DNA of 64,000 nucleotides from Ficedula albicollis (taxonomy: Eukaryota; Chordata; Aves; Passeriformes; Muscicapidae). The stretch's first letter is position 1, and every line of letters begins with the position of its first letter. The notes under the pieces are model-generated. The model ran no database searches and was not told where the DNA came from. It saw only the letters and a program-made list of their open reading frames with translations. This document shows positions 53,562 to 64,000 of the stretch, one piece after another. The stretch spans positions 45,792,864 to 45,856,863 of the forward strand of contig NC_021677.1 in assembly GCF_000247815.1 (NCBI RefSeq), given 5' to 3'. The position numbers and the translations under genes were made by a program.

Positions 53562-54082
53562 AAAATCATGGAGGCATTTGAATTGTTAGGGCCAAGAGAC
53601 CTCTAACATTATCAGATCCGACTGTTATCATAGTACCACTGAGTTCATCACTTAAACATCTCAGATCCGACTGTTATCATAGTACCACTGAGTCCACCAC
53701 TTAAACATGTTCCCAAGAGCCACACCCACACGATTTTTGAACACTTCCAGGGATCTTGGTTCCACCTCTTCCCTGGGATGCCTGTGTCCAATGCCTGAAA
53801 ATCATTTAACTGGAGAAATTTTTCCTTATATCCAACCTAAACCATTGAGGCCATTTTTTTCTTGTCACTTGTCCCCTGGGTGACGAGCCTGGCTGCAGCC
53901 TCCTTTCAGTGCTTGCGCAGAAAGTCAAGGTCTGCCATGAGCTTTCTTTTCTCCAGGCTGAACATCCCCAGCTATCAGCTGCTCTTCACAAGAACTGTGA
54001 AGGTGAGGGCCCCAGGAGTGAGCACAGTGCCAGTGCAGGCACTGCATGGAGGGGCTGGCTTTGGTGGGCACCTGGCGTGCAG
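53562..54082 (-). mobile_element. CR1 LINE 3' part, minus strand, about 0.5 kb
   Basis: Read on the minus strand this is another CR1 3' end, of a different subfamily texture from the 0.57 kb copy. Landmarks on the plus strand are GGCCAAGAGACCTCTAACAT, GAACACTTCCAGGGATCTTG, CTTCCCTGGGATGCCTGTGT, TTTTTCCTTATATCCAACCT and TCTCCAGGCTGAACATCCCC. It carries an internal 49 bp duplication absent from normal CR1. The boundary beyond about 53990 is uncertain. Confidence 0.85.
53612..53709. repeat. Tandem duplication, 49 bp x 2, inside CR1
   Basis: TCAGATCCGACTGTTATCAT and what follows occur at 53612-53660 and 53661-53709, with differences GAGTTCATCAC/GAGTCCACCAC. CR1 has one copy of this segment, so the duplication happened after insertion. 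Confidence 0.95.
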
Positions 54083-54302
54083 CCAGAGTCAGCCCACCAC
54101 AGTGTGCAGCACATTTACATTCTCCTACTCCTCTTCAAAACCACTCATCTTTCTTTCTTCATTTCCAAGCAAAATAAAATAAATAAATAAACCCAGAGTC
54201 AGCCCACCACAGTGTGCAGCACATATACATTCTCCTACTCCTCTTCAAAACCACTGATCTTTCTTTCTTCATTTCCAAGCGAAATAAAATAAATAAATAA
54301 AT
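54083..54302. repeat. Tandem duplication, 110 bp x 2
   Basis: Direct copies at 54083-54192 and 54193-54302 starting CCAGAGTCAGCCCACCACAG. Each ends in an AATAAATAAATAAA tract. About three differences are visible (CATTTAC/CATATAC, ACTCATC/ACTGATC, AGCAAAAT/AGCGAAAT). Confidence 0.97.
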
Positions 54303-54656
54303 GTCCAGCTGTCCTAAAGCCTAAATACTTTAGCCTAGAAGGAGTAAATTTTCCCACTACTGAGCAAGTGAATTTGAATTTTTAGAGTAGAAACAGTTTT
54401 GCAACATTATCTGCAGCGGTCACTTCTGTTCCCATAATGAGAATTCTAATGATAACACAGTAAATCCCAAATTATTTCTGCTTGTAAAGATTTATATTAT
54501 TACAAATGGAACCAGACAGAGCACACAGCCAGGTCTCAGCTGCAGGAATGTCTCAGATTAGCCCATTCAAATTACAGATATGGGAGACCTTACACTTTAC
54601 TTACTTGCCTTTACTCAAAGCAATGTTTAGGGAAAGGTTTTAATCCTACTTTTCAG

Positions 54657-54661
<5 letters not shown>

Positions 54662-54700
<39 letters not shown>
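54662..54700. repeat. Poly-T tract of 39 T
   Basis: An uninterrupted run of 39 T followed by GCAG. It is the longest homopolymer in the window. On the minus strand it would be a poly-A, but nothing to its right looks like a retrocopied gene. Confidence 0.95.
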
Positions 54701-54702
<2 letters not shown>

Positions 54703-57700
54703 AGATAATTCAGTACTTTCAGAATCTTACCTGACTTGATATTCAGGGCCAGGAAGCAGAGTTTTTCAAGATAAAACTTTCTTTGATGATAACATTTCAA
54801 GCCCAAACATTATGCCACTGGCAGAGAGAAAATGTTTATCCCAAAGCCACTTATTTATTTTATATTTTAAGAGATTGCAGCCCTTAAGAACTATGGTGCT
54901 TATCCTCTCAGAAGCACATACTTGAATGAAAATAGGATGGAATTAAGCAAAATTCAAGGAGGAAGAGCCCCACTTTGGTGTAAAGCTGCTGCCAGGGGCC
55001 TAAGCTGATATATAGCAGCTGGCAGTTTGACTTGAATATTTTTAGAAAAAAAAAAAAAAGTCAATGCTTTCAGACTCGGTTTGCATTCTCTTGTGACACA
55101 GTGGTATTTGAGAATCTTTCTTTTCAAATATCTTGTAATTGCCTTTGGTAACTATTAATATGCAAAAGAGAAATGAGAAATAAATCAACAAACTTACTTG
55201 TTCAAGCAAAACTAAATAGCCCAAACAGTCTAGATGACTAAGCATGTTCTTGTGGTTTTATGTCCCTGAGGCTGCAGGTGGGAAGACCACTGCAATTACA
55301 CACACACAAAAAAAAGTGTCATTGTGGCTTAGGATGAATCAACACCTTCTTATAAAACTTGCAGAAGTAGATGGTGACCATAATTCGCATCGCAATCTTC
55401 CATTTTATGCCAGAATCTTTCAAAGCCACCATTAACACACAGAAAATTATGTTCTAAGCAATGTTTCTATTATCTAACCTTTCCTATTTATTGTCTCCAC
55501 ACACGTAAAGATTCTGTCCAAATTCTCTTCAAGAAATACGACTTTTTGTCTTGTTAAAGACAGCCTTTCCTCCCTTACAGGCACTTGGAACAGTATTGCA
55601 AAAAGTACGACTTCAGCTTTGTAATTCGGTTATTTCTCTACTGATTCCCCCTTCTTCTATCTCTTCACAGACATGGCATCTCACAGCTCATTTCTTCCTT
55701 TTTTCTAGTGCTAGTTACATATCAGCCTCCCATCCCAGATTCATTTCCTGCAGTGTCATACTTATAACAATACAGATTTGTGCCTTGTTTCCCCTCTTCC
55801 ACAATGATCCTCACAGGTGAAGCTGAAATTACCCACCTTTGCACAAGACTGTTCTTCAAACCCTTCCCTCACCAAGGGAGGCAATGCATTGGCCAGCCAA
55901 CTGCTGTTAATGTGATAGAGAATATCACTCATACCCTTTCAAATAAATCAGTTCTACATCAAATAGTTCTTCCTCCTTTAATTACCATGGTCTACACAGA
56001 AACAAAGTTTTATTTCATGCGGGAGGCCAAGTGGGCTTCCAGATTCAGACAACTCTTAGAGTGTTGCTCATTGAGGGAGCCTTTCCCTGATGCTTACATC
56101 AGGGCAAGCCTTTCTGATCACAGCCCTCCTTCAATTTGCTCCTGGTGGTCACTCAGTATTGACACTGACCTGATTTTTCTGTCTCAAAGGGCCCTTTGCA
56201 CTCCTGGGCCTTTTGGAGCACCAGTGTGTGAGCAAAGGACTCTGCAGTAACACCAACAGCAGCTCCTGGCTGGAGACTGCCAGAGAGATCGTTATGTCCT
56301 CCACTGCTATTCTAGGAACAACTCTTCTCTCTTCCTGCCCATCCTACATGTCTAAGCTAAGCTGTGCAGCCCCTTGTTTCTCATGGGAATAACAGAACGC
56401 ATTTACTACATTTCAGTCTGTTAAAATACATAGTGACTTCACCTATATGCTAAAAAGGAAAAATTGCTCTTAATAGAGAATCCCATATTAAAGCAAAATA
56501 ATTCACAGTGACTGTTAGCCAATCATCCTTGAAGCATTCATGTAAAGTTTGCAAACATATTTGAACATGTACAAAAGTGGCATCACTCTGCTCCTTCTGA
56601 CTGATTCTGTGCCTTCAATATCACGTGAGGATCAGTGTGTTTATTGAAATGTTGTGGGTATATCCTCTCCCCATTTCGGGGAACACAAACATGAGAAATA
56701 AAGTAATCTAGTGCTAAATTTATCCCTGAAATTAACACTTACATTTGACTTGACTTAGGATCATTCAAGAAAGCAGTTATTAAAACTTTTCTGTTCATTA
56801 ATTTGGTTTTTGAATTTCATTCTTATAAAAAATTAAAGACAGGCTTCTTAATTTTACTTCTTGTGAGTAAATAATATCTTTTTTCTTATATTCCTGTAAC
56901 ATAGTTACCCCTAAACAGTAGTGTTAAAAGAAGGAAACTATTTTAAATAATAACTTTTTAACCCTTCTGGAATGTAAATAATAAATTTAAAATCACATTA
57001 CCTTAAATATGTTCATGTCTATAAGATACAGAGAAATTAAGAGAAGGAAAAAGGAAATTAACTGCACAACAAACAAGTGATACCAATATTCTACCATATT
57101 TTGTGCTTTTGCTCTCAATGGCAGATTAGTACAAATTGAATTTTGCACTAGCTCTGCATGGCTGTGACTCCTACATTTGATTCCAGGAAATATGATTAAT
57201 TTGAATTATTTAGGTGATGCATGAATAGCACCAAACCAGTTGATTGCATTCGTGATTGAGTTACATTCTATTTGTGTGGTTACATGTAGCCAGTGCAATT
57301 ATTCTTACATTAAGGCTAAATAAATGCACCCCTTCGATAAGAAATGGTTCTGTGATCTTTCATTTGTATCATGTTATTAAAGATTTTGCTTAGGATACAA
57401 TGAAATCTGGCTAAAGGGGGGAAAATAAAAATAATTTGCTGAGCACCGATGCTTCAATTAATTAACTTCTGTTTCTGCAAACAGCCGTAAGTGAAAGAAT
57501 CAAACTACTATGTTTTGTAGATGAATGATCAGCAAATGCTCAAAGTCATCTGTCATGGTCTAGTTTTGCAGCCTGACAAGAAAAATGAAGCTAGCATTTT
57601 CTGAATTCATAAAGCAGTTTGGGTTGTGGTTTACATAATATCCACATTTAATTGGAATGGAACCAGCGGAGACATTGAATCTCTCCTCAGTCTGGCAGTA

Positions 57701-59573
57701 GGGTAAAGGGCTCATCATCTGTCCTTCACAAAAGGTTAACACAAAGTGCATACATGTTTTCATGTCATCTAGCCCTTGGTTCAATCACATTCTCAGCTTA
57801 ATGTAGTGAGTGAACATTTCTGCAGTCAGAATTTCTCATTATGGATATGTTATTTTTCAAGGGATTTAAGCACTCCGTTCACTCGATTATTCTGCCAGAA
57901 TATCCTTTGCCAAAAGAGACTATAGAACTAAAACATTTTACTGCACTGTGTTAGTAGAGTGAAAACTCATTCTTTCTCATGGTCTTGTTTTTCTCTTAGA
58001 AGAAGAAAAATTATTCCATGGTGTCAGATAACTATGTCACTGGGGAAAAGGCCTCTTTGTAGCAGGTTGCATTTTTTTCCTGTCTGCACTGCTCTGTCTA
58101 CACACAGCACTGTGCCAATATCATAGCTACATTTCTGTGAAGCAGCTTAGCTTATCCCAGATGCACAGATAACTTGCAGAGAGCTGCTACTCATAAGCAG
58201 TGCTATTTACAGATCCAGAAAAGCCTGAATATGAAGGGACAAATATTTGAGAGCTCAGGGCAAGCTTGAAAGTCTCTCAAATCATAGTTACATGCATATA
58301 GAAATAACTTATGCACACTTCATGGCTACAGCTGTGTTTCTCTAGTCATACCTCCACCACTTCTTCTTTATTCTAATTATATAATCATTTCTATATTATG
58401 TATATTATCAAAATATGCATAAGTCTCACACATATGTGTGTAAATAAAATGTTCTATCACCCAAGACAAAGTACTTTTAAGTAAAATCTATAGATTTTCA
58501 GGCAATGAGGCTTCAAACCATTGGAACCTTTAGATTTTTTTTCTAAACAATCAAATATTAAACATATGGTTTATAAACATGTGCTTAAGTATGTTTTTTT
58601 AACTTACCTCTCAGCAGTGCATATGATCAAGCACTTTATGTCAGACAAGGGGACCTCTTACATTTTTTCAGTTCCATTAGAGTCAGAAACCTACTATCTT
58701 TTCAAGTTCAGACAGTAAAGTTGTCCTAGTTACATGTGAGATTAAAATCTTTTAACCCCAATATGAGTTACATATGTCACAACACACAGTCTTATGTGTG
58801 CAGGGCACACATCCTGCAGCACTGTTACACAAAGACTCTCTGACTTCTGATACAAGCACAAAAACTCTGCTTGAATCTGTTTTTCTTTCCTCCCTTCAAA
58901 CTCGATATGAGCATTAGATATTTAGTTTAAATATGAGACAGGCAGCTAAACCAAAACCTCACAAATGCCATTACACAGGAATTCATGCAGGGCTCTTCTC
59001 CAAGGACTGCAGAGCCTCTTGTGTGATCCCACAGATGAAGATCAGCCAGCTCAGCTACAGCTGGCTCAGCTTCCCCAGCCAACACCAGCTCCTTTCTGCT
59101 TCCTTTTTTATCAGTGACCATTATCAAAGACATAGAGAAGTTTTAAGTGCAGCAATAACTACCCACAAGCCAAATCTTAGTTTTTAGCATTGAAATATTT
59201 TGGCCACTGCACTGCTTAGAAAGCTGCTCCAAACTAAATGAAGATACAGCAGCTCCAAGTTTAAAGGAAATCTTCCTTTAGAAGAAAGAACCTGGGGCAG
59301 CTAAATGTCTTTTTTAGCGTAGATTCCTCCTGACAGAGGAAGAGAACATACCTGGAAAGTCTGCTGGCACAAACAATGTTGTGTATGGATCAGCTCACTG
59401 AGATATAACACTTGGTTTCTTTGGGATCTATGCACATCATTTACAAAAGCAGACAAAAGTGCTCATTTCAACCAGGCAAAATATTCTAGAATATTTTTCT
59501 TATTAGATACTTCTCTTCAACCATAATAAAAAAAAAAATTCATTAAAAATTTACCTCTGATTCTCAACAGGCT
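54701..59573. other. Non-genic sequence, about 4.9 kb, with a possible conserved block
   Basis: No supported gene. The 156-codon plus-strand frame at 55780-56250 is the longest frame outside repeats but has no recognisable domain. The stretch 57110-57480 is AT-rich with scattered TGATTAATTTGA-like sites and resembles conserved non-coding DNA in texture. Confidence 0.55.
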
Positions 59574-59737
59574 CTTACAAAATTAGTTCCATTCAGAAAT
59601 GAAAATTGGAGCCCCTAAAACAATTGCAAAACCCAAACAAATGCGCAGTACTGTCCTTACAAAATTAGTTCCATTCAGAAATGAAAAATGGAGCCCCTAA
59701 AACAATTGCAAAACTCAAACAAATGCGCAGTACTGTA
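59574..59737. repeat. Tandem duplication, 82 bp x 2
   Basis: Direct copies at 59574-59655 and 59656-59737 starting CTTACAAAATTAGTTCCATT and ending GCGCAGTACTGT. Two differences are visible (AAAATTGG/AAAAATGG and AAACCC/AAACTC). Confidence 0.97.
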
Positions 59738-59800
59738 ATGCTTCTGATCCTAAACCACTGCACTCTTATCAGTTATATTACCTTTCCATCCACAGCACTA

Positions 59801-59840
59801 ACATTTGCAGAAGTCTTGAAACATTTGCAGAAGTCTTTCA
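59801..59840. repeat. Tandem duplication, 20 bp x 2
   Basis: ACATTTGCAGAAGTCTTGAA at 59801-59820 is followed by a copy differing near its 3' end at 59821-59840. Confidence 0.9.
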
Positions 59841-60185
59841 GATTATTCCACTGCACAGTTCTTACAATACTTTTCAGTTGTTTCTCTTCACAAGCTATGT
59901 AAATGCCCACCTTTCTCTAGAAGTACCATGACTGTCCTTTCTGTTCTCTGATCTTCACTTCAAAAACATCATTTCATCTTTAATGAGAGATTACCTAGCT
60001 ACTGATTGCAGGTAACTGCAAGGCCAGTTCTCAAAAAAATAGGATAATTGTCACCAGATTCTGCAGCCACATATGCCATTCTGTTTTGCTTAACAGATTT
60101 CTCTCATCCTTAGTGGAATTTCAATGGTATATCTACCTGCAAAAATTAGAAACCAACAGTTGAGTGTATCTTTTGATGAAGCAGC

Positions 60186-60508
60186 TGTAAAGTAAGATGG
60201 AGAGAGACTATTTACAAGATCACGTAGTGATAGGACAAGGGAGCATAGATTCAAACTGAAAGAGGGAAGGTTTAGATTACATATATAGGAGAAATTCATT
60301 ACTGTGGCAGTGCTGAGGCACTGAAACAAATTGCCTTGAGAATTTGTGGGTGCCCCATCCCTGGCAGTGTTCAAGGCCAAGCTGGATGGGCTTTGAGCAG
60401 CCTGGTCTAGTGGAAGGTGTCCCTGCCCATGGCAGTGTAGTTGGAACTAGATGATCTTTAAAACCCTTCCAACCCAAACCATTCTGTTATTCTGTAATTC
60501 TATTATTT
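60186..60508 (+). mobile_element. CR1 LINE 3' end, plus strand, about 0.32 kb
   Basis: Landmarks are AAAGTAAGATGGAGAGAGAC, TGATAGGACAAGGGAGCATA, GGGTGCCCCATCCCTGGCAG, TTTGAGCAGCCTGGTCTAGT, AACTAGATGATCTTTAAAAC and the ending CCAACCCAAACCATTCTGTT with repeated TTCTGT-like units. It is 5'-truncated. Minus-strand frames crossing it (60090-60477) are element sequence. Confidence 0.93.
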
Positions 60509-60940
60509 TTGAAAGAGCAGTAAAAATATTCAACACCTTAGGTTTTTTCATATGCTTGTCCTCAAGACTTTCTCAAAAAAAAAAAAAAGTGATAAATAGA
60601 ACAAGACAGACATATATTTATATGTCTGCTTGGGTGATGTTCAAAAGTTCAGTTGCACCAGACTCAACTGCTTTTAAACTTTTTAAGGAAGCAGGTTATT
60701 GTGGCATAATTACAAGAAGACATTCAAGGGAGGAAAAAAGTTAGTATCTCTGCAGGCTGATTTCACCTTTAAATCAATATTGAACCACCTTCTGAGAATG
60801 CTGAAATTTTATGGTCTAATGGAAAGACTACTTTAAATAAAATTTAAAATGAAGTAGGATTTAGAGTTATGAGCCAGATCACAAAAATCCTGAAAATCAC
60901 ATTTCCAAAAAGAAAAAAAAAAAAATTTAGAAAGTGTTTT

Positions 60941-61024
60941 CTTTCTGATCTTTTAATCTTTAACAGTCACTCGGCAATACATCTTTCTGATCTTTTAATC
61001 TTTAACAATCACTCGGCAATACAG
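60941..61024. repeat. Tandem duplication, 42 bp x 2
   Basis: Direct copies at 60941-60982 and 60983-61024 starting CTTTCTGATCTTTTAATCTT, with one visible difference (ACAGTCAC/ACAATCAC). Confidence 0.95.
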
Positions 61025-61309
61025 CAATAGGGGTGAGTAGGAGGAATCAAATGCTTCAAAATGAAAGCAGCAACTGCCTTCAGCAAATTTAAAGAGGCCT
61101 TGTGGTGATCACCTACATTCCCATAACATCATGTTTTAAACTGTTTGCCTGTCCAGAGAAGCTGGAAGCTTTTTTGTTCTGAACAGTGGCTGAAATTCTC
61201 AAGCCAACACTGTGATGTATTGCCATGTGTCACAAAATCCACAACAAAATTAAGGGAGATGGGAGTATTGTTGAGCACTTCACTATTTTGCTTTTTTTAA
61301 AGTCCCATA

Positions 61310-61923
61310 ATTCTCTTTGTGACTGTAGATTTACTAGTTTTAACATCAAAAGCCAATTACTCCAGCAATTATTCCATGTTTGTAATAAAATTACAATCTG
61401 CATTTGTTCTAGTTCAGGAAAGGAGGGCAATAACTGATAACTTATGTCCATCAGTGTTGCAACAGCATGACAGCTAGAATTTTCTAATTCTAGACATGGA
61501 GTGATTTACAGTTCCCAGAAATTACTAGTTTTAACATCAAAAGCCAATTACTCCAGCAATTATTCCATGTTTGTAATAAAATGACAATCTGCATTTGTTC
61601 TAGTTCAGGAAAGGAGGGCAATAACTGATAATTTTTGTCCATCAGTGTTGCAACAGCATGGCTGCTAGAATTTTCTAATTCTAGACATGGAGTCATTTAC
61701 AGTTCCCAGAAGATTCTCTTTGTGACTGTAGATTTACTAGTTTTAACATCAAAAGCCAATTACTCCAGCAATTATTCCATGTTTGTAATAAAATTACAAT
61801 CTGCATTTGTTCTAGTTCAGGAAAGGAGGGCAATAACTGATAACTTATGTCCATCAGTGTTGCAACAGCATGACAGCTAGAATTTTCTAATTCTAGACAT
61901 GGAGTGATTTACAGTTCCCAGAA
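61310..61923. repeat. Nested tandem repeat, P-Q-Q-P-Q
   Basis: A roughly 190 bp unit Q, starting TTACTAGTTTTAACATCAAA, occurs at 61331, 61522 and 61734. A leader P (ATTCTCTTTGTGACTGTAGA) precedes the first and third Q at 61310 and 61713, a 403 bp spacing. First and third Q look identical (AAATTACAATC, ATAACTTATG, CATGACAGC, GAGTGATTT); the middle Q differs at each (AAATGACAATC, ATAATTTTTG, CATGGCTGC, GAGTCATTT). Confidence 0.97.
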
Positions 61924-62077
61924 AGCCTGCTGAGGAAGGATTCAGTGTGGAGATCATACCAGACCAGAGATTTTAAAAATCATTCGATTTCCATACCTGG
62001 TTTTCCTGTACCTAAGCTAATAGCTGTTCTTTGGGCTTCAGCCCATTCCTCACCCATCACAGGACAAGAGTGTCCAG

Positions 62078-62299
62078 AGCAGCAGGAGAAGTTTTGAATG
62101 TGGCCATTCTCTATTTTTTCCAATGGGTTCTTGCTCCTCTCACCTATGCTAAACTCAGATCCAGAAGGTCTTGTCACTGGAAAAGGATAGCAGCAGGAGA
62201 AGTTTTGAATGTGGCCATTCTCCATTTTTTCCAATGGGTTCTTGCTCCTCTCACCTATGCTAAACTCAGATCCAGAAGGTCTTGTCACTGGGAAAGGAT
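62078..62299. repeat. Tandem duplication, 111 bp x 2
   Basis: Direct copies at 62078-62188 and 62189-62299 starting AGCAGCAGGAGAAGTTTTGA and ending AAAGGAT, with two differences (TCTCTATT/TCTCCATT and CTGGAAAA/CTGGGAAA). As 111 is a multiple of three, open frames on both strands pass through both copies (110 and 125 codons); neither resembles a known protein. Confidence 0.97.
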
Positions 62300-62419
62300 A
62301 GGGAGGGATATGTCTCAGCTGCCTCTTTGTCTCTGGTCTGATCAAAACTCCTGCCACAGCTAGCTTTGACTTTCAAACCCTTTGGCAGAGAAAGGGCAAC
62401 ATTGTCAAAAGAGGAAAGG

Positions 62420-62620
62420 TGGTCATAGAAAGAGATCATCTAGTACACACCTTACAGCTCTGCCCCAAGGCAGGACTAGCCACATCTGATTATTTCAATC
62501 ATTCAGCCATCTTACTTCTATATCTATACCCTGTATCTTATATGTAATCTGTAGATATTTATTTCATCACTTTCCTTCTAACATTCAGACCACATTAAGC
62601 AAACTGGAGTTTGATAGCCA
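62420..62620 (-). mobile_element. Ancient CR1-like scrap, minus strand
   Basis: AGAGATCATCTAGTACACAC followed by CCCCAAGGCAGGACTAGCC resembles the 3' part of old amniote CR1 in minus orientation. The match fades beyond about 62480 and the right limit is a guess. Confidence 0.45.
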
Positions 62621-64000
62621 TCTGAATTACAACCTTCTGACCTTTCCTTTTTCAACTGCCCTGATAAAGGCCCTTCAGTAACATCAGAACACTCTATAAC
62701 AATTGTTTGGCATTTGTCTCATCACTGTCCAGAATCAAGATGGTAGAGTTTTGAGGCTATGTTTTCTTTCTCTGTTCTGCTCTGCTCAGGCAAGCCAGGC
62801 TTATTAGCTTAACTTCCATTCTTTTCTATCTTTTCAAAGTGTTACAGCAACATATGTGGAACAATGACTAGCTGAAATGATTCCAGTACTCTGGGTCTTT
62901 AATGCACATCTGTTGACGACCTTTGTTCTCCTGAGACTGCAGACACCTCTGGTTTTCACCAGTTTTAAATAAACCAAGCCATTTCTCCTGTACTGAGATG
63001 ATGGTTTCCCCTAAAGTAAGTAATTGCATCTTATCGTAATACTGAATAAAACTGTAAATCTGACCAACTGTCTGGTTGTCTTACACTTAATCAGACTCTG
63101 AGCAAGGTTAAACCTTCAGATCAGCAAAGAATTCTTACCCTGTCCCAATGTATTTCTGTTTTGTATGTGCTCTACAGCTGGAGTCAATAGATAACATCAT
63201 TTATATATGTCAGCTTGAGTATAATCTATCTGACCCAGCTCAAAACATTTTGGTCACAGAACAGTTTATCCAGAAGTATCTTTAAGTTTTTAATCATTAA
63301 ACCCCAGGAGGAGATCTCTTTGTTCTTCACATGCAGGCAGGAAGGCATAGATGAAATACAAAAAATGCAAGAAAATAATCATTTATTTCTCAAGGGAAAC
63401 AATTCCCTTTCTTCTGAAATCAATCATAGTGGCATTCATGTAAAGAAACAGAATGTAACTTCTTGTTCTTTCCTGTATATTCAGTTTGTGCATCTTGAGG
63501 GAGCATTTAGAAACTAGCAAATTATTTTTCAAATCATGAGAACACCAAAGCATGAGAGATAGATGATTTAGCTACTTAGTACTTAGTTGTCCAAAACAGG
63601 GAACATTTACATAGATTTTCCAGTAGCTCATAATCCTGAGCCATAAAAAGAAAGAACAAAGTAGCTCCAACAATTTATTGGAATATTTGACACTCTTTGT
63701 TAATTGTTAGAACCACCTTAAGCAAAATTTATGAAAATCCTTACAATCTGACAAAGTTTTTCTACCCCTTTGGTCAGCTTCTTTTTACTTCAAGATTTTG
63801 ATGTTTTGCCAAACTTGCAAAGAAATAAACACCCAGATTAAACAGATTGAAAGACTCTGTCTCCAAGAGGTTATCAATATCACAAAAAAACCCCATATTT
63901 TGTTGAGATGACTGGTCAATCTCAAGTTGTTCTAGATTGGATTGTATAAAATCTCTGTTATCTGTTACAGTAAAGTCTCTTTCTTTTTTTTTTTTTTTTT
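62621..64000. other. Non-genic sequence to the window end
   Basis: No supported gene. The window ends in a run of 17 T from 63984, cut by the window edge. A 100-codon plus-strand frame at 63215-63517 is unrecognised. Confidence 0.55.

Noticed and set aside
54662..54760. Long T tract plus GCAG as a splice acceptor, with a donor-like CAGGTAAG on the opposite strand at about 54730
   Set aside because: The two signals are on different strands and no open exon is attached to either.
54701..55240. Retrocopied gene ending in the 39 T tract (minus-strand poly-A)
   Set aside because: The minus-strand sequence upstream of the tract has no open frame or gene resemblance.
55780..56250. 156-codon plus-strand open frame
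   Set aside because: Length alone is weak evidence. No domain, no family resemblance and no convincing splice context were found, so it is not listed as a gene.
61980..62363. Overlapping 110-125 codon frames with an internal peptide repeat
   Set aside because: The repeat arises because the 111 bp duplication is a multiple of three. Open frames on both strands at once argue against coding.

Overview
This 64 kb window reads as non-coding nuclear DNA from a bird, most likely a songbird. The case for a bird rests on the repeats. Several fragments match the 3' region of CR1 LINEs in avian style, including a degenerate ATTCT-type 3' end in place of a poly-A tail, and no Alu, B1, L1 or bacterial/phage features are seen. 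The songbird assignment is inference. The DNA is AT-rich, there are no runs of N, and I can defend no protein-coding gene, tRNA, rRNA or CRISPR array. The longest open frames (about 156-162 codons) are unrecognisable or lie in CR1 3' sequence, so the window is either a gene desert or the inside of a very large intron.

Layout. 0.57-1.66 kb: a minus-strand CR1 broken by about 300 bp of other sequence, followed by a small, much older CR1 scrap. 5.7-8.4 kb: three two-copy tandem duplications (units 86, 146 and 111 bp). 11.29-15.60 kb: the most striking block, a nested duplication in the order A-B-A-B-C-B-C with essentially identical copies. 16.7-17.6 kb: a homeobox-site-like AT-rich stretch that could be a conserved non-coding element. 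20.1-20.6 kb: a probable dispersed repeat with an internal 59 bp duplication. 22.5, 24.8, 35.7 and 60.2 kb: plus-strand CR1 fragments. 29.76-30.72 kb: four tandem duplications, two abutting pairs in AABB order. 39.3 and 61.3 kb: two loci with the same X-R-R-X-R structure. 52-54.3 kb: a possible LTR-like piece with a duplicated TATA-like segment, a GC-rich patch, and a minus-strand CR1 carrying one duplication with a second at its far edge. 62.1-62.6 kb: one more doublet and an old CR1 scrap.

The main theme is the number of short, young-looking, direct two-copy duplications (about 20 units of 20 to 400 bp, usually about 1.5-6% diverged by eye) and the repeated nested patterns among them. These fit serial backward template switching during replication, successive tandem duplications, or in the identical case an assembly artefact. 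No new molecular system with genes was found. All identities were counted by eye, and repeat family calls are recognition from general knowledge, not database searches.
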